The notes beneath the pieces were generated by a model, which did no database searches, was not told the DNA's origin, and was given only the letters and a program-made list of their open reading frames with translations. DNA of 64,000 bases from assembly GCA_903632075.3 (NCBI GenBank), contig CAHIKZ030002640.1, positions 33,501 to 97,500 of the forward strand, given 5' to 3'. Position 1 is the first letter of the stretch. The number at the start of each line of letters is the position of its first letter. Positions 45,381 through 56,790 of the stretch are shown in pieces. Source of the stretch: Acanthosepion pharaonis. Lineage: Eukaryota > Mollusca > Cephalopoda > Sepiida > Sepiidae. A program made the position numbers and the translations under genes.

Positions 45381-46778
45381 TCTTTTTTCTTTTTCTTTCG
45401 TTCTTCCTTTCTTTCGTTCTTTCTTTCTTTCTTTCTTTCTTTTCTTTCTCCCGTTTATGTTTCTTTCTTTTTTTTTCTTTCTTCTTCTTGTTTATGTTAC
45501 ATGGTGATGATTTTATTTTTTTTTTTCTTTCTTTTCTTTTTACATGTTCTTTTTCCTTTCTGTCCCTTTTTATATGCTTTTTTTCTTTCTTTTTCTTTTC
45601 TTTCTTTTGTTTTCTTTGAGTCCTTTTATATGCTCTTTTTTTCTTTCTTTCTTTTCTTTTCTTTCTTTCTTTCAGTCTTTTTTATATGCTCTTTCTTTTT
45701 TCTTTCTTTCTTTCAGTCCTTTTTTATATGAAACTTTTTCTTTCTTTTTTTTTTCTTTTTCTTTCAGTCCTTTTTTAGTCCTTTTTTTATGCTTTCTTTC
45801 TTTCTTTTCTTTCTTTCAGTCCTTTTTATATCTTTCTTTATTTCTTTCAGTCCTTTTTATATGCTCTTTGAGTCTTTCTTTTTATTTTCTTTCTTTCTTT
45901 TTTTTTCTTTCCTTTCAGTATATGCTCTTTTTCTTTGCTTTCTTTTCTTTCTTTCTTTCTTTCTTTCAGTCCTTTTTATATGCTCTTTCTTTCTTTCTTT
46001 CTTTCTTTCAGTCCTTTTTATATGCTCTTTCTTTCTTTCTTTCTTTTTTTTCCTTTTTTCTCTTTTTCTTTCAGTCTTTTTTTCTTTCTCTTTCGTTTTT
46101 ATTCTTTTTCTTTTTTTTATTTTCAGTCCTTTTATATGCTCTTTTTTTTCTTTTTTTCTTTATTTCTTTCCTTTTTATCGTTTTTATTTCTTTTCTTTCT
46201 TTATTTTCCTTTTTATATGTCCTTTTTTATATTTCTTTCAGTCGTTTTTATTTCTTTCTTTTTCTTTTCTTCCTTTTCTTTCTTTCTTTCTTTCTTTCAG
46301 TCCTTTTTATATGCTCTTTCTTTCTTTCTTTCTTTCTTTCAAAAGTCCTAAGCCTTTTTTTCTTTCTTTTTTCTTTTTTTCGTTTTTATTTCGTTATATG
46401 CTATTTCTTTCAGTCCTTAACTTTTTTTTGCTTTCGTTATATTTATTTGTTTTACATTCCGTTTATGTTTCATTTCTTTCTTTCTTCCTTTTCTTTCTTT
46501 TTTTGTCCTTTTACAAATTTTTTATTTTCTTTAGTTAGTTTATCTCTATTCGTTAGTCTGTTACTTTTTTTCTGTCTTTTTGTTATATTTTCTTTCTTTC
46601 TTTATTTCTTTTTCTTAGACGCTGCTTCCAGTCTTTTATTCTAGCTTTCGTTCATCGGCCAACCATTGCTATTTCTTGCGATCTTTTCTCTATTATTACC
46701 TAATTATTCCTTCTTCATTATTCATCCTCTTTTAAATCGATTATCCATTCAACACTTCATCTTTCTCCACGCATTTTC

Positions 46779-46817
<39 letters not shown>

Positions 46818-46870
46818 TTCTTTCTTGCTTTCTTTCTTTCTTTGTCACAGATAAACTACATCCAACAGCA
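45381..46870. repeat. Pyrimidine minisatellite, unit about 40 bp
   Basis: The unit is 'ctttcagtcctttttatatg' plus 'ctctttctttctttctttc', clear from 45560 to 46340 and degenerate outside that. A last pure TTTC run occurs at 46780-46845. 'cagtcct' is also a word of the 5-kb-distant satellite at 1161-5240. The ORFs (212, 366, 249 and 138 codons, Phe/Ser-rich) are artefacts. Confidence 0.92.
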
Positions 46871-47416
46871 ATTCCTCTGTTTCTTCTTCTCCTTCTTCTT
46901 CTTTTACTCCCCCCCCATATCTTATCTTCTATCCATTTTGGGCTTCCCATAATCACATGATCCGAAATCTCCCTCAATAACGACGGTTCCAATTTGTTCC
47001 ATTCTGGCTGAACTGCTACAAGTAAGGAATCTTTCTTTAAGAAAAGTCTTCAAATTAATTTGGACAGGATTATTTTCCACAAAATGTCTTTAAGGTTGAC
47101 GTCTGCCCGAAACAATGTCTGCGCTAGATCATTTTGGAGAGAAAAAAAGGTTGATTGGTTTAACAAAATCTTCAAGACTATTCTCTCGTTGGCCTGTTCC
47201 TCTACGGGAAAACGAAAACCATTAGATGATGGGATAGAAATGCTTAACTTAGTGTCTGTCTGTATGTCTGTCTCACGGGTATTTGTGAATGTTGTGTGCT
47301 TATGCGTGAATTTATGTGTGCATTATGCTTGCGTGTGTAATTGTGTGTACTTATTCCATGCGTACAGGCTTGTGTATCTTTATAGTTGTATGCTGTTTTT
47401 GCATTTGCATTTATGT

Positions 47417-47417
<1 letters not shown>
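46871..47417. other. No gene recognised
   Basis: The plus ORF 47060-47515 starts in moderately complex sequence, then runs through GT-rich and (AT)n DNA. No motif or splice-bounded exon is evident. Confidence 0.45.

Positions 47418-47477
<60 letters not shown>
47418..47477. repeat. (AT)n followed by (GT)n
   Basis: About 30 AT units, then 'gtatgtgtgtgtgtgtgtgt' to 47499. Confidence 0.96.
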
Positions 47478-47493
<16 letters not shown>

Positions 47494-47529
47494 GTGTATT
47501 GAAAGAACACGTTAGGTAAATAATCTGAG

Positions 47530-47900
47530 GTTCTTTAGTATTTCTGTTGTTATTTTTAAAAAACAGTGGTCAATACAAAAGTAGAGCCTATACATACATA
47601 CATAAATATATATATTATAATTATATTTAGTTTTTAAAAAATATGATTCCTTCGCAGTATTTCTGTTTTTATTTTTAAAAAACAGTGCTCAATACAAAAG
47701 TAGAGCCTAAATTATAATTATATTTATTTTTTTAAATTATAATTTTTTTTAAATTATATTTTTTTTAAAATTATAATTATTTATTTTTTAATTATAATTA
47801 CTTTTGTATTTTTATTAAATATTTTTAAAAATATTTTAAAAAATACTAAAGAACTATAATTTATTTCTACTTTTGTATTGAGCACTATTTTTTTAAATTA
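47530..47900. repeat. Dispersed repeat R4: three local copies of the 'tattgagcac' block
   Basis: 'aacagtggtcaatacaaaag' plus 'tagagcc' (47563) and 'aacagtgctcaatacaaaag' plus 'tagagcc' (47682) lie in one orientation. 'ctacttttgtattgagcact' (47867) is the inverse. Thus two direct copies and one inverted copy surround AT-rich filler. Further copies are at 51063, 53643 and 57675. Confidence 0.7.
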
Positions 47901-47910
47901 GAAACAGAAA

Positions 47911-48360
<450 letters not shown>

Positions 48361-48639
48361 TATATTGTTTATACTTTCTTTTTTTTTTTTAGTAGATCAA
48401 ATATTTACGAATAAATGTTCTGAAACAATGAAACAAGCCATTATTTTATAACATAAACTCAGCCTGAATGACGAGACAATTTCATAGAAATTACAGAAAA
48501 TATGTTTATTTTAAACAGAGCATTTACTTAAATGTTTGCAGAATCTTTAAAATGAAAGCAAACGTCTAAACATAAAAAAAACTGTCAAATATAAAAATTT
48601 AATTCTCCCACACCAGGAACAGACAACAAAACTCAATTT

Positions 48640-48673
<34 letters not shown>

Positions 48674-48985
48674 ACGATACAATATGTTAATGCCCAAATA
48701 AATTCCCAGGAAGATATAAATCAAGGGAGAGCTCTATTTTAAAAGATTTCGGACAATTATTATTAATTAAACAACATCAAATTATTAAAATCCTATAGGT
48801 TTTTTTTTTTATTTCATGTTTTTTTTCTAAAAATAGAATTTCAATTTTCAAGACCTAAGCTGTCATTTCCTAAAATGAAATAGAAAAATATTCCGAGTTA
48901 AAAACCAGAGGCATTGCTATCTTATTTAGACATACTGCCTTCAGTATATCATTTGTCTTAACATTTTTAACAGATTTTATAATAT
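48361..48985. other. AT-rich DNA, (AT)n at 48641-48670, no gene
   Basis: No other structure seen. Confidence 0.5.
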
Positions 48986-48989
48986 TTCA

Positions 48990-49580
48990 AATTCTATATT
49001 GTTTGGTTTGGTTTGGTTTGGTTTGGTTTGGCTTGGTTTGATTTTGATTGGTTTGTTTGAAAGTATATCAACCTCAATGGGTTATTTAATGCCAACAACT
49101 ATTTTTTTTCCTGGTAATATTTATTTTTATCAAAAATCTATATTTGTTAATATTTTTTTCCTCAAACATTTATAGTGGGGTAATTTATTTTTCAAAAACA
49201 TGTTTATAGCTGGTAATATTATTTTTTCCAAAACGTATATCGAAAGTAATATTGTTTTTGTAAAACGTATTCTCTGGTAAGACATTTTTTCTAAAACGTG
49301 TAGCTGGTAAAATTATTTTTTGAAAAAACGTATAGCCACTAATGTTTTTTTTTCAAAAACGAAATAATGTCGCATTAAAATATATTAGCCGGCACAAAAA
49401 AATTTATATATATGTAATATTTTTTCAAAAACGTACAGCTGAGAACATTATTTTTCAAAAACATATTATCAAATACCATACTGTCGGGCGCAGTTTATCG
49501 ACAACCCAGGAGGCGGATGGAGTTTATCGTCATGTCAACAAGACGCGGATTTAGAAAGATCGTCATACAGGACGTTTCTC
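48990..49580 (+). repeat. Composite dispersed repeat R1, copy 2
   Basis: (GTTTG)n at 49000-49045; 'aagtatatcaacctcaatgg' plus 'gttatttaatgccaaca'; a minisatellite of about 30-35 bp ('aaaacgtatagctggtaat' plus 'attattttttc') from 49110 to 49470; then 'gcagtttatcgacaaccca' and 'gtttatcgtcatgtcaa' with 'gacgcggat'. The order is the same as at 19430-19920, but here the minisatellite is longer and the GC-rich middle is missing. Confidence 0.65.
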
Positions 49581-50340
49581 TATTGTGTTAATATATATAT
49601 ATATATTAATTTATTTTTGTCATCCATCATTTTTGCTTTTCGTTTCGCTCATATCAGTAATATTTATATTAAAATACGTTCCCTTATTTCTCCATTGTTC
49701 GAAACCCGACAGTCAAATATTTTCGTTCACGACAGAAAGGAATGGAATTTTAACGTTTTTTTTTTATACTAATACGCCAGCGGCATCATTATTAAAAAGA
49801 AACACTAGATAAGTCTTTGATTGATAGCTTTTATTCATTAGCTGTTTTTACCATTCTCTTTCCAAGAGAGCTCAATTTGATTTTCGGATCTTATTTATAT
49901 AAATTATCCACAGACCGATTTTCGTTAAAACAGTTTTATTGTCTTTAGATGTCAGATTATCATATAATATATATATATATATTATATATAGAAATATGTT
50001 GATTTTGATTCAATGAATGTGTGTGTGTGTGAATGTTTTCGGTATCTTCACCAGGATAAGATGCTTACAAATCAAAGATGCCCATACAATCATACTAGTT
50101 GAAAAATGTTCCGATAAATAAAATAATCACCTGGAAAATAAAATATAGAAAACAAGAATGTTTTATCGACTTTGAACCAACCAATTTTTTCACATTCAAT
50201 AACCGGTTTTACAGATAAAATTCGGTCTATCTATAGGTTCATTAATCTGAAGAAATGTTAAATTGTTATTTTAAATTCAAAAGAGAAATGTGGATTATAA
50301 AAGGATACTAAGAACCGAATGGTCAAAACATGTCGAAACT
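49581..50340. other. No gene recognised
   Basis: Short AT tract at 49590-49606 and (AT)n at 49968-49990. No coding signal. Confidence 0.45.
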
Positions 50341-50344
50341 AAAG

Positions 50345-50405
50345 ACGGTTTCTCCTGCAAAGGGAGACGCAGGTTCGAATCATGTCGGAGGACGCATTTT
50401 CCCTA
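50345..50405 (+). mobile_element. tRNA-like SINE fragment (family S1)
   Basis: 'ggtttctcctgcaaagggag' then 'acgcaggttcgaatcatgt' and 'cggaggacgcatttt'. This has a near-consensus B box (GGTTCGAATC). It matches the two minus-strand fragments at 12925 and 35845. No A-box half or cloverleaf is present, so it is not a tRNA gene. Confidence 0.6.
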
Positions 50406-50578
50406 ATCAAATTATTTGAATGTTAGGTCTGTAATCAAAATAAGATATTGTTTGAACATAAACGACGCTTCTACTCAAAAATGGATACACATTAAATATC
50501 ACGTTTAAATTAAACAAAAACATATCGGATTCATTAATAAAAATCTATTCTTATGCACGACTGCTAAAGGACACAAGC

Positions 50579-50580
<2 letters not shown>

Positions 50581-50627
<47 letters not shown>

Positions 50628-50899
50628 ATTCATTTTCTATATAGCTTTAATAATTAGAATTATTGAATTTCCAAAAAAAAAATAAATAAACAAAGAAAAC
50701 AGTCTGCAACAAAGTTCTTAAATATTTCAGACAGTGAAGTGAAAAATCCAAATTAACTTTATTGCAAATTAAATCTGTTTTAAAAAAAAAAAATTGAAAA
50801 ATTCACGTAAGTTACTACATGCATAGAGATAAAAAAATTTTTTAAACGCAGACGAATGTTCAACGCTTAATACATCTATAGATATGAATATACATACAT

Positions 50900-50945
<46 letters not shown>

Positions 50946-50946
50946 A
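50581..50946. repeat. (AT)n at 50581-50624 and 50905-50946
   Basis: Two AT tracts, with no gene between. Confidence 0.94.
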
Positions 50947-51027
50947 TAAATAGATGAATAAAATTTATAAAAAATATTTAAACTGTATAACATAATACAA
51001 CAGATATGAATCATTACATTATGTTGT

Positions 51028-51139
51028 AATTTTTATAAATAAATAATTATATCTTTTTTGCATATTTTGTATTGAGCACTCTTTTAAGAATAGTAATTGT
51101 TGGTTGATTGAATTCAATTCCATATATGCAATTATATAC

Positions 51140-51195
<56 letters not shown>
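51028..51195 (+). repeat. Dispersed repeat R4 with (AT)n tail
   Basis: 'ttataaataaataattatat', 'ttttgtattgagcactcttt', 'taagaatagtaattgttggt' and 'attcaattccatatatgcaa' are followed by (AT)n (51142-51195). The same order and the same (AT)n ending occur at 57630-57792. Confidence 0.75.
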
Positions 51196-51199
<4 letters not shown>

Positions 51200-51843
51200 G
51201 TAATAATTTTTTAAATATATAAATAAAATATTAAATATTAAAACTGATCCATCCCACAAAAGGGATTAATATTTAAATTAAACTAAAATCATGATTTCTT
51301 TTTAACAGGTTTTAAGATGTTTAGGCCATCTTGATTTTCACCTTGTAAAGAAAAACCGAAACAAGGATTTTGAGTTATTCAGTCAATGGATGATCAATTA
51401 TTAAAATAATTTTGTATCAGACAGAGGAATTATATCTTCCCAACTGAGCAATGGTGAGATAAAAATGAAAATAAAAAACTATGAAGTAATATAACCAACA
51501 TTCATACTCTTTGCAGAGGAAAAGGTCCATTCAAAAATCAACATAAAAAAGAGTAAGTTTAAAATTTATTTTATACACAGTAATAAACCTGGATCTGTAG
51601 GTCACAACAGAAAAGAGGGATCAATCAACTTAGAGCAAAAATGTATATTATTTTAAAAAAAGCGTCCACCCATTTAAATGAAAGGAGTAATTTTGAATTA
51701 AGATATATTAATCATTTCTAAGATGGGGAAAAAAATAATAAGAAAATGGACTAATATATTGAAATGATTATAATCGGAAAGAAGAATTCATTTTAGTCAT
51801 CTACATTTAAATCAATTTATTATAAAAATCTTCTTCAATATTC
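51196..51843. other. No gene recognised
   Basis: AT-rich sequence with no ORF of note. Confidence 0.45.
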
Positions 51844-52010
51844 CCAGCTATGGGTAAAACAAGGAAAGAACAGGTTAATATTTATCATCTGGAATAACTA
51901 TATAATGATAATAAATGGCAATAATGAACCATGGAAAAAACAACCTCGTCAGTCATGTATTATCCAGACAATGATCGATACACCTATCACCATGGCTCCA
52001 TCAGAACAAA
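51844..52010 (+). mobile_element. SINE (family S2) 3' part, alternative tail
   Basis: 'cccagctatgggtaaaacaa' body, then 'acctcgtcagtcatgtatt' and 'gatacacctatcaccatggc'. It matches the tail of the SINE at 22281-22535. The 5' part is missing. Confidence 0.6.
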
Positions 52011-52108
52011 TTTAATCTAACAGTTGACAAATTATGTTACACGATTCGAAACATTTTAGTTGAGAATACGATTTTGACAATTTTGCTGTTACTATTTAAA
52101 AGATTTAA

Positions 52109-52112
<4 letters not shown>

Positions 52113-52169
<57 letters not shown>
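52113..52169. repeat. (AT)n microsatellite
   Basis: About 28 AT units. Confidence 0.95.
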
Positions 52170-52170
<1 letters not shown>

Positions 52171-52283
52171 ATAATATTAGTGGTAAATATACGGTATAGA
52201 TATGCAATCATATATCTAAAATATATAAATATATATACATACAGTTACATACACATACATATATATTTGTAAAAAAATAAATC

Positions 52284-52425
52284 AAAGAGGATAGAATCCA
52301 GGTAGAACTCAATGTCCAGGACAGATATAAGGATATAATAAAAAGGCTTAAACACTAATATTCCATGGTCATAATTTATTCCATTGGAATCGTAAATACG
52401 ATCCAATTCATCAGACCTACAAATT
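52284..52425 (-). repeat. Possible Penelope-like terminal fragment with hammerhead-like core
   Basis: On the minus strand 'ggtctgatgaattggatcgt' is followed by 'atttacgattccaatggaa': the CUGAUGA box, then an 11-bp helix II with one bulge, then GGAA in place of GAAA. The sequence downstream ('attatgaccatggaatatta') looks like retroelement flank. Helix I is only about 3 bp, so this is weak. Confidence 0.4.
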
Positions 52426-52997
52426 CAAAAAAAGAAAACAGAAAAAAAAAAACTCCGGGAATAATAAATAAAATTTAGTGAGAGTGTATGTATGAGAGTG
52501 TGGGACGAATGTTAGAGTAAATGAAAGCTATAGGGAGGGGTAACAGATGAGAAAAGAACAGGAAGGTCTAAAGATTAAGGGGGGATTAAAATTTAACAGA
52601 GAGAAGTTTTAAAGAGGGGAGTCAAAGACGGTTTAAGTGAGAGAAATATGAATATTCTCGAATGTCTAATAAATTAAAGATATACCGGAAAGGATACATT
52701 TTGTGGTGACATACACACACAATAGACGATTTAAGATCAGAACATGAGAGAGGGGGAGGAAAAGAAAAGAAAAAAGGGGTGGGGAAGAGAGATGGGGGGG
52801 GGGAACTAAAACCGAAGGGAATTTATAAAAGGTCCGCTGTGCAATCAAGAAAATTTGACAAAAGTAATATCGACTACAGGTTACAAATCAAATATAAACA
52901 TATAAAAAAACAAACATAACGATTATCTAATCTAGCAAGGACCTATATTTCTATGTTCGAAAACACATGCGTATACACACATACACAACAACATATT

Positions 52998-53004
<7 letters not shown>
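52426..53004. other. Purine-rich and A-rich DNA, no gene
   Basis: Contains a GA/G-rich stretch (52740-52810). The minus ORF 52666-52848 is its pyrimidine complement and is not supported. Confidence 0.5.
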
Positions 53005-53040
<36 letters not shown>

Positions 53041-53210
53041 ATAATAGTAATAATAATAATGGACTCTCCGTCGGTTTCGACGTATGAGGATCTGACAGCT
53101 TATTGATTCAGTTATGAAAGTTTGTGCGATAGTCTTAAGTGGCATTTAAGACCCGCTAGTGATTTACAAAGGAGGCCACATATAGAGCAGGTGTGAGAAT
53201 TTTGAGATCA

Positions 53211-53264
<54 letters not shown>
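53005..53264. repeat. (AT)n at 53005-53035 and 53214-53264
   Basis: The first tract runs into (TAA)n ('aataataatagtaataataa', 53034-53060). Confidence 0.94.
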
Positions 53265-53267
<3 letters not shown>

Positions 53268-53407
53268 AATGTTTACTTATTTTGTTCTTACTCTGAGTTT
53301 GTTTGAAACTGCTCAGGATAGTTGAGTGTAAAAGTTTATTTATTGTTATCTATTTATTATCGATGGTCAGTCGAGTAATATGCTATCTATACTCGCGTAT
53401 CATGCCA

Positions 53408-53505
53408 CATTTGAAGAGTTAATTTTGAAGCTAATTTTAAGGAGGTCGCATCATACACGCGATATAAAATTAGCGTATCTAATGCTGGCCCTGGCTAGGC
53501 CATCA
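53408..53505 (+). repeat. Direct repeat R5, copy 1
   Basis: 'ttaattttgaagctaatttt', 'aaggaggtcgcatcatacac' and 'gcgatataaaattagcgtat' then 'ctggccctggctaggccat'. The second copy is at 54590-54685. The 103-codon ORF at 53380-53691 passes through it and shows no domain that I recognise. Confidence 0.8.
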
Positions 53506-53642
53506 TTCAAACTATATATCCGTTGTCAAATTGCTCGATTGACCATTGATAATTATAATATTATAACACTAGCACTATCAGGTGAGTTCCTTAAAAATAA
53601 ACATGATTTTGATAAAACTAATCTTTTACTAATTTTACTGAT

Positions 53643-53685
53643 CTACTTTGTATTGAGCACGTTTTTAGAAAGTAAATGCTACGAA
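53643..53685 (+). repeat. Dispersed repeat R4 fragment
   Basis: 'ctactttgtattgagcacgt' plus 'ttttagaaagtaaatg' is a short diverged copy of the block at 51063 and 57675. Confidence 0.6.
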
Positions 53686-53736
53686 CTGTGAAATATTACT
53701 CCATGTAATTAATGAATATCAAACAGACCTGCAAAC

Positions 53737-53744
<8 letters not shown>

Positions 53745-53778
<34 letters not shown>
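53745..53778. repeat. (AT)n microsatellite
   Basis: About 17 AT units. Confidence 0.94.
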
Positions 53779-53780
<2 letters not shown>

Positions 53781-53944
53781 CTCCTGAAAAATTAATTTCA
53801 GTTGAGCTCTCTAGGGAGGAGGTGTGGGTTGGTAAACATTGACTATTATAGCTATATAGCGAGACTCTTCGCAAAAGCGAATTGAATCACTGTCGGTCAC
53901 TGGGCGTGTTTCTATAAATAAATACGCTAAAACCCGCATTCATC

Positions 53945-54079
53945 CCTACCGTGCGACGTCGGCTTAATGGTTAGAATCTCCGACTGATACCTATTTAGTC
54001 GGGTTTCGATCCTAGCTAGAGACAACCGGATGTCTAGCCACACTGATGAGCTGCGGAACAGTTTGTCTGTGGATGACGT

Positions 54080-54080
<1 letters not shown>
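53945..54080 (+). mobile_element. tRNA-headed SINE (family S3), copy 1
   Basis: 'ccgtgcgacgtcggcttaat' (A-box-like 'ggcttaatggtt') and 'gtcgggtttcgatcctagct' (B-box-like) are followed by 'gacaaccggatgtctagcca', 'ctgatgagctgcggaacag' and 'ttgtctgtggatgacgtt', ending in (AT)n at 54080. A second copy lies inverted at 58738-58880. Confidence 0.72.

Positions 54081-54107
<27 letters not shown>
54080..54107. repeat. (AT)n tail of SINE S3
   Basis: AT tract directly at the 3' end of the SINE. The 58.7-kb copy also ends at an AT tract. Confidence 0.9.
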
Positions 54108-54111
<4 letters not shown>

Positions 54112-54464
54112 CTTTTCCGTATCATGTGTCTTTTGAATCAATTTTAACTATCGATCAGGCCATCTTCAGCCGCTATGCTATTTCGTAAGATCCTTCAAAC
54201 TTCCTCTCAGTTTGTCGCACTATTTCATTTGCATTCTAATAACATAAATGCAATTTAGAAAACTGTGATTTCAGATAAAATAAATAAAAAGGGAAAATAC
54301 TAGCTGACGTACTCGTACACGCAGGAAATCAAAACTTGAATCGGAGATGGCTATAAGGACAATAAAATAATTCCTTCCGACTGTTGTTTCCGTTGAAGTC
54401 AACTGATGCAAACCTGTTTTAATTAAACTATTTTAAATCTGATCTGTTCTGCTATTTACCCATA
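54108..54464. other. No gene; degenerate repeat words
   Basis: On the minus strand 'ctgaagatggcctgatcgat' (54150-54169) begins like the Penelope/R2 core but lacks GAAA. No gene. Confidence 0.4.
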
Positions 54465-54600
54465 GCTGGCGCGAGAAAAGGAGGTTTCATACCATTCCCA
54501 AGAGTATCAGCACGTAAGGGAATGTTATGGATTCGACGAGAATTCGAACTCGGCTCTCCGATTCCTCAATCCCAGCCATGCGACTTTTGAAGGCCTAATT
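54465..54600 (-). mobile_element. tRNA-derived SINE (family S2)
   Basis: On the minus strand: 'ggagagccgagttcgaattc' (B box), 'ctcttgggaatggtatgaaa', 'ccagctatgggtaaatagca'. The head 'gtcgcatggctgggattgag' lies at 54600 and adjoins repeat R5 copy 2. Confidence 0.7.
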
Positions 54601-54685
54601 TTGAAGCTAATTTTAAGGAGGTCGCATCATACACGAGATGTAAAATTAGCGTATGTCGTTCTGGCCCTGGCTACGCCATTAATCA
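54590..54685 (+). repeat. Direct repeat R5, copy 2
   Basis: Near-identical to 53408-53505 ('aattttgaagctaatttta', 'aggaggtcgcatcatacac', 'tgtaaaattagcgtatgtcg'). Spacing between copies is about 1.18 kb, with two SINEs in the interval. Confidence 0.8.
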
Positions 54686-55122
54686 GATTATTTATCTAAT
54701 TACTGTAGTTAAAAAGTACAGCTATATTTAGGCAACTTTTCCAATGTTGACGTTTTTAAGATGTTTAGCTGTTTCTTGTTCGGTGGTTTATGGCTGTACA
54801 TGTTTACACGACGGTTATAGCGTTACTAGATATACTTTTACCATTCTCTTTTATTTTTTTAACTTATTTTATTAGATGGGACAAAAAGATAAGGAAAAAG
54901 AGATTAGTCTATTGTAATTTGGTCTCACCAAAAAGGAACTCACATGATACACGAGACACATGATTAAATCATTTTTTTTTATAAACGAAGATTTAGGAGA
55001 CATAAGTTACGTGAGATCGCGCGTTACACGTGCATGTACGGTAATTAAAAGATTGTATAACATAAAACATTATCTTCCAAAATAACCAACGTCGACAGTT
55101 CTTTAGCGAAATATTCAATCTT
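54686..55122. other. No gene recognised
   Basis: 'ctcacatgatacacgagac' near 54940 weakly echoes repeat R5. Otherwise plain sequence. Confidence 0.45.

Positions 55123-55167
<45 letters not shown>
55123..55167. repeat. (AT)n microsatellite
   Basis: About 22 AT units. Confidence 0.95.
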
Positions 55168-55171
<4 letters not shown>

Positions 55172-55244
55172 AAGAACTTTTAAACCGAATATATAATTAA
55201 GGAGGATGAAATATATGAGAGCTCAATATTGAATATAAATATTA

Positions 55245-55389
55245 ATATTTAATGAAAAACAGACCACTTTAAGATACCATTACAATAATTTATTTCACCA
55301 AAATTTTTAATTATAAAAACTTTTTAATTTAAAAAGGATTTTTGAAATAAATTATTGTAATGTTACCTATAAAGTGGTCTTTTTTTCAT

Positions 55390-55456
<67 letters not shown>

Positions 55457-55545
55457 GTCATTTAAAATTTGTGGTGAAATAATTTATTACATGGAACATT
55501 AAAGTGGTCTGTTTTTATTTATATTATTTGCTCTGGATTTACATT
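55245..55545. repeat. Fold-back repeat split by (AT)n
   Basis: Arm 1 (55248-55308: 'taatgaaaaacagaccactt', 'taagataccattacaataat', 'ttatttcaccaaaa') pairs with arm 2 (55344-55394: 'gaaataaattattgtaatgt', 'tacctataaagtggtctttt'). After an AT tract (55394-55450) arm 2 is repeated in direct orientation ('ggtgaaataatttattacat', 'taaagtggtctgttttt', about 55480-55520). Confidence 0.7.
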
Positions 55546-55623
55546 GAGCTCTCTGGATTTTATCCTCTTTCGGTTTACCCATTTGGATTAAGACGTTTTT
55601 TTAAATAAACTAACTAACTACTT

Positions 55624-55628
<5 letters not shown>

Positions 55629-55666
<38 letters not shown>

Positions 55667-55682
55667 TTAGGTTATTAAAACA

Positions 55683-55732
<50 letters not shown>

Positions 55733-55738
55733 ATATGA
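55629..55738. repeat. (AT)n at 55629-55661 and 55686-55738
   Basis: Two AT tracts. The 127-codon ORF that follows (55772-56155) is unrecognised in its first half and pyrimidine-derived in its second half, so it is not called. Confidence 0.93.
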
Positions 55739-55969
55739 AGTAAGCTAAGTTTAGTTTGGCACAAGGTTATAGTGGGATCTCATGTGGTCAGAAGAGAAAT
55801 GATTGCGGAGTTTTTTTTTAAATCAATTCACTGCAAGCAATTTTTTTTTGATAATGCCATTAAGATACAAGGAGTTAAAGCGAGTAAGAACACTTTAAAA
55901 GGAACTAGAAACCTAATCCTAAAAACGAAACAAGAAAGAAACGGCCACTCGTGTTCAAAGACAGGTAAG

Positions 55970-56571
55970 GAGCGTGAACCGGGCGATTTTTTCCTCTTAC
56001 TCTATTTGTCTTTTCTCCCTCTTCTCTTTTCTTTCCTCTCTCTTTATTTATTTTTCACTCTGCATTCCATTCGCTTTCTCCTCTTTTTTTCCCTTCGTCT
56101 TTCTGGATTAATTTTCTTTACGTTTTTTTTTTTTTTTTATTCTTTGCCCCTCTAATACATATTTATCCGCTCTTCCTCTTCCTTCTCCCCCTGCCTTTAG
56201 CTCAATATGATTCGTCCCACCTGCATTCAATACATTCTCTCTTCTTTCTCCCTGTCTCTCTCTTTCTCTAAATATTACCTCCTCCCACCATTATCCCTCC
56301 TACCTCTTCTTTTAGAGCTCTTCACCCGATATTCATGAATTGTTACTCCTACCATGATCAGTCCTTCGAATTTTTGACCTTCCCCGTTTTTGACCATTAT
56401 TTTTAAACAGAGACTCCTGCAGCCAGGAAGGCGTTCAATTTACGCTTTTCTTTTATTCTCTTCACGTTTTTTTTTCCACCATTCCCATTCTCCCTAAAGA
56501 ATCATCCTTCCCGCCAGCAATGGCTCTCTTTCAGTTCCATTTCGTATTCTCACTTAAATATGAACCTCTCT

Positions 56572-56608
<37 letters not shown>

Positions 56609-56790
56609 ATACATCTCTCTCTCTCCTTCTCTCTGTCTATCTCTCTTGTTATTCTACCCACCATCCATTCTCCTGCCGACTCATCCGTTTCCGACTTCAC
56701 TGTCCAACGATCAAATTTTAACCCCATTTGAATTTAAGCCTCGATTTTATGCGGCACTAAGTCAGATTTTAATCAAATTTTAACCTCCTC
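55970..56790. repeat. Pyrimidine-rich region with (CTTT)n
   Basis: CT-biased sequence with a clean TTTC run at 56572-56607 and CT runs at 56613-56650. No gene. Confidence 0.75.

Noticed and set aside
45093..46644. 212- and 366-codon ORFs as membrane proteins
   Set aside because: Phe/Leu/Ser strings come from the TTTC minisatellite. Hydrophobicity is a codon artefact.
50345..50405. tRNA gene
   Set aside because: Only a B-box half is present, no cloverleaf can be drawn, and the fragment is dispersed.
53380..53691. 103-codon ORF as a gene
   Set aside because: Overlaps the duplicated R5 block and the R4 fragment, and no domain is recognised.
54150..54170. Hammerhead core on the minus strand
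   Set aside because: CTGAAGA and a GGCC start are present, but no GAAA or closing helix II strand follows.
55772..56155. 127-codon ORF as a gene
   Set aside because: The second half is derived from the pyrimidine-rich tract and the first half shows no recognisable motif.
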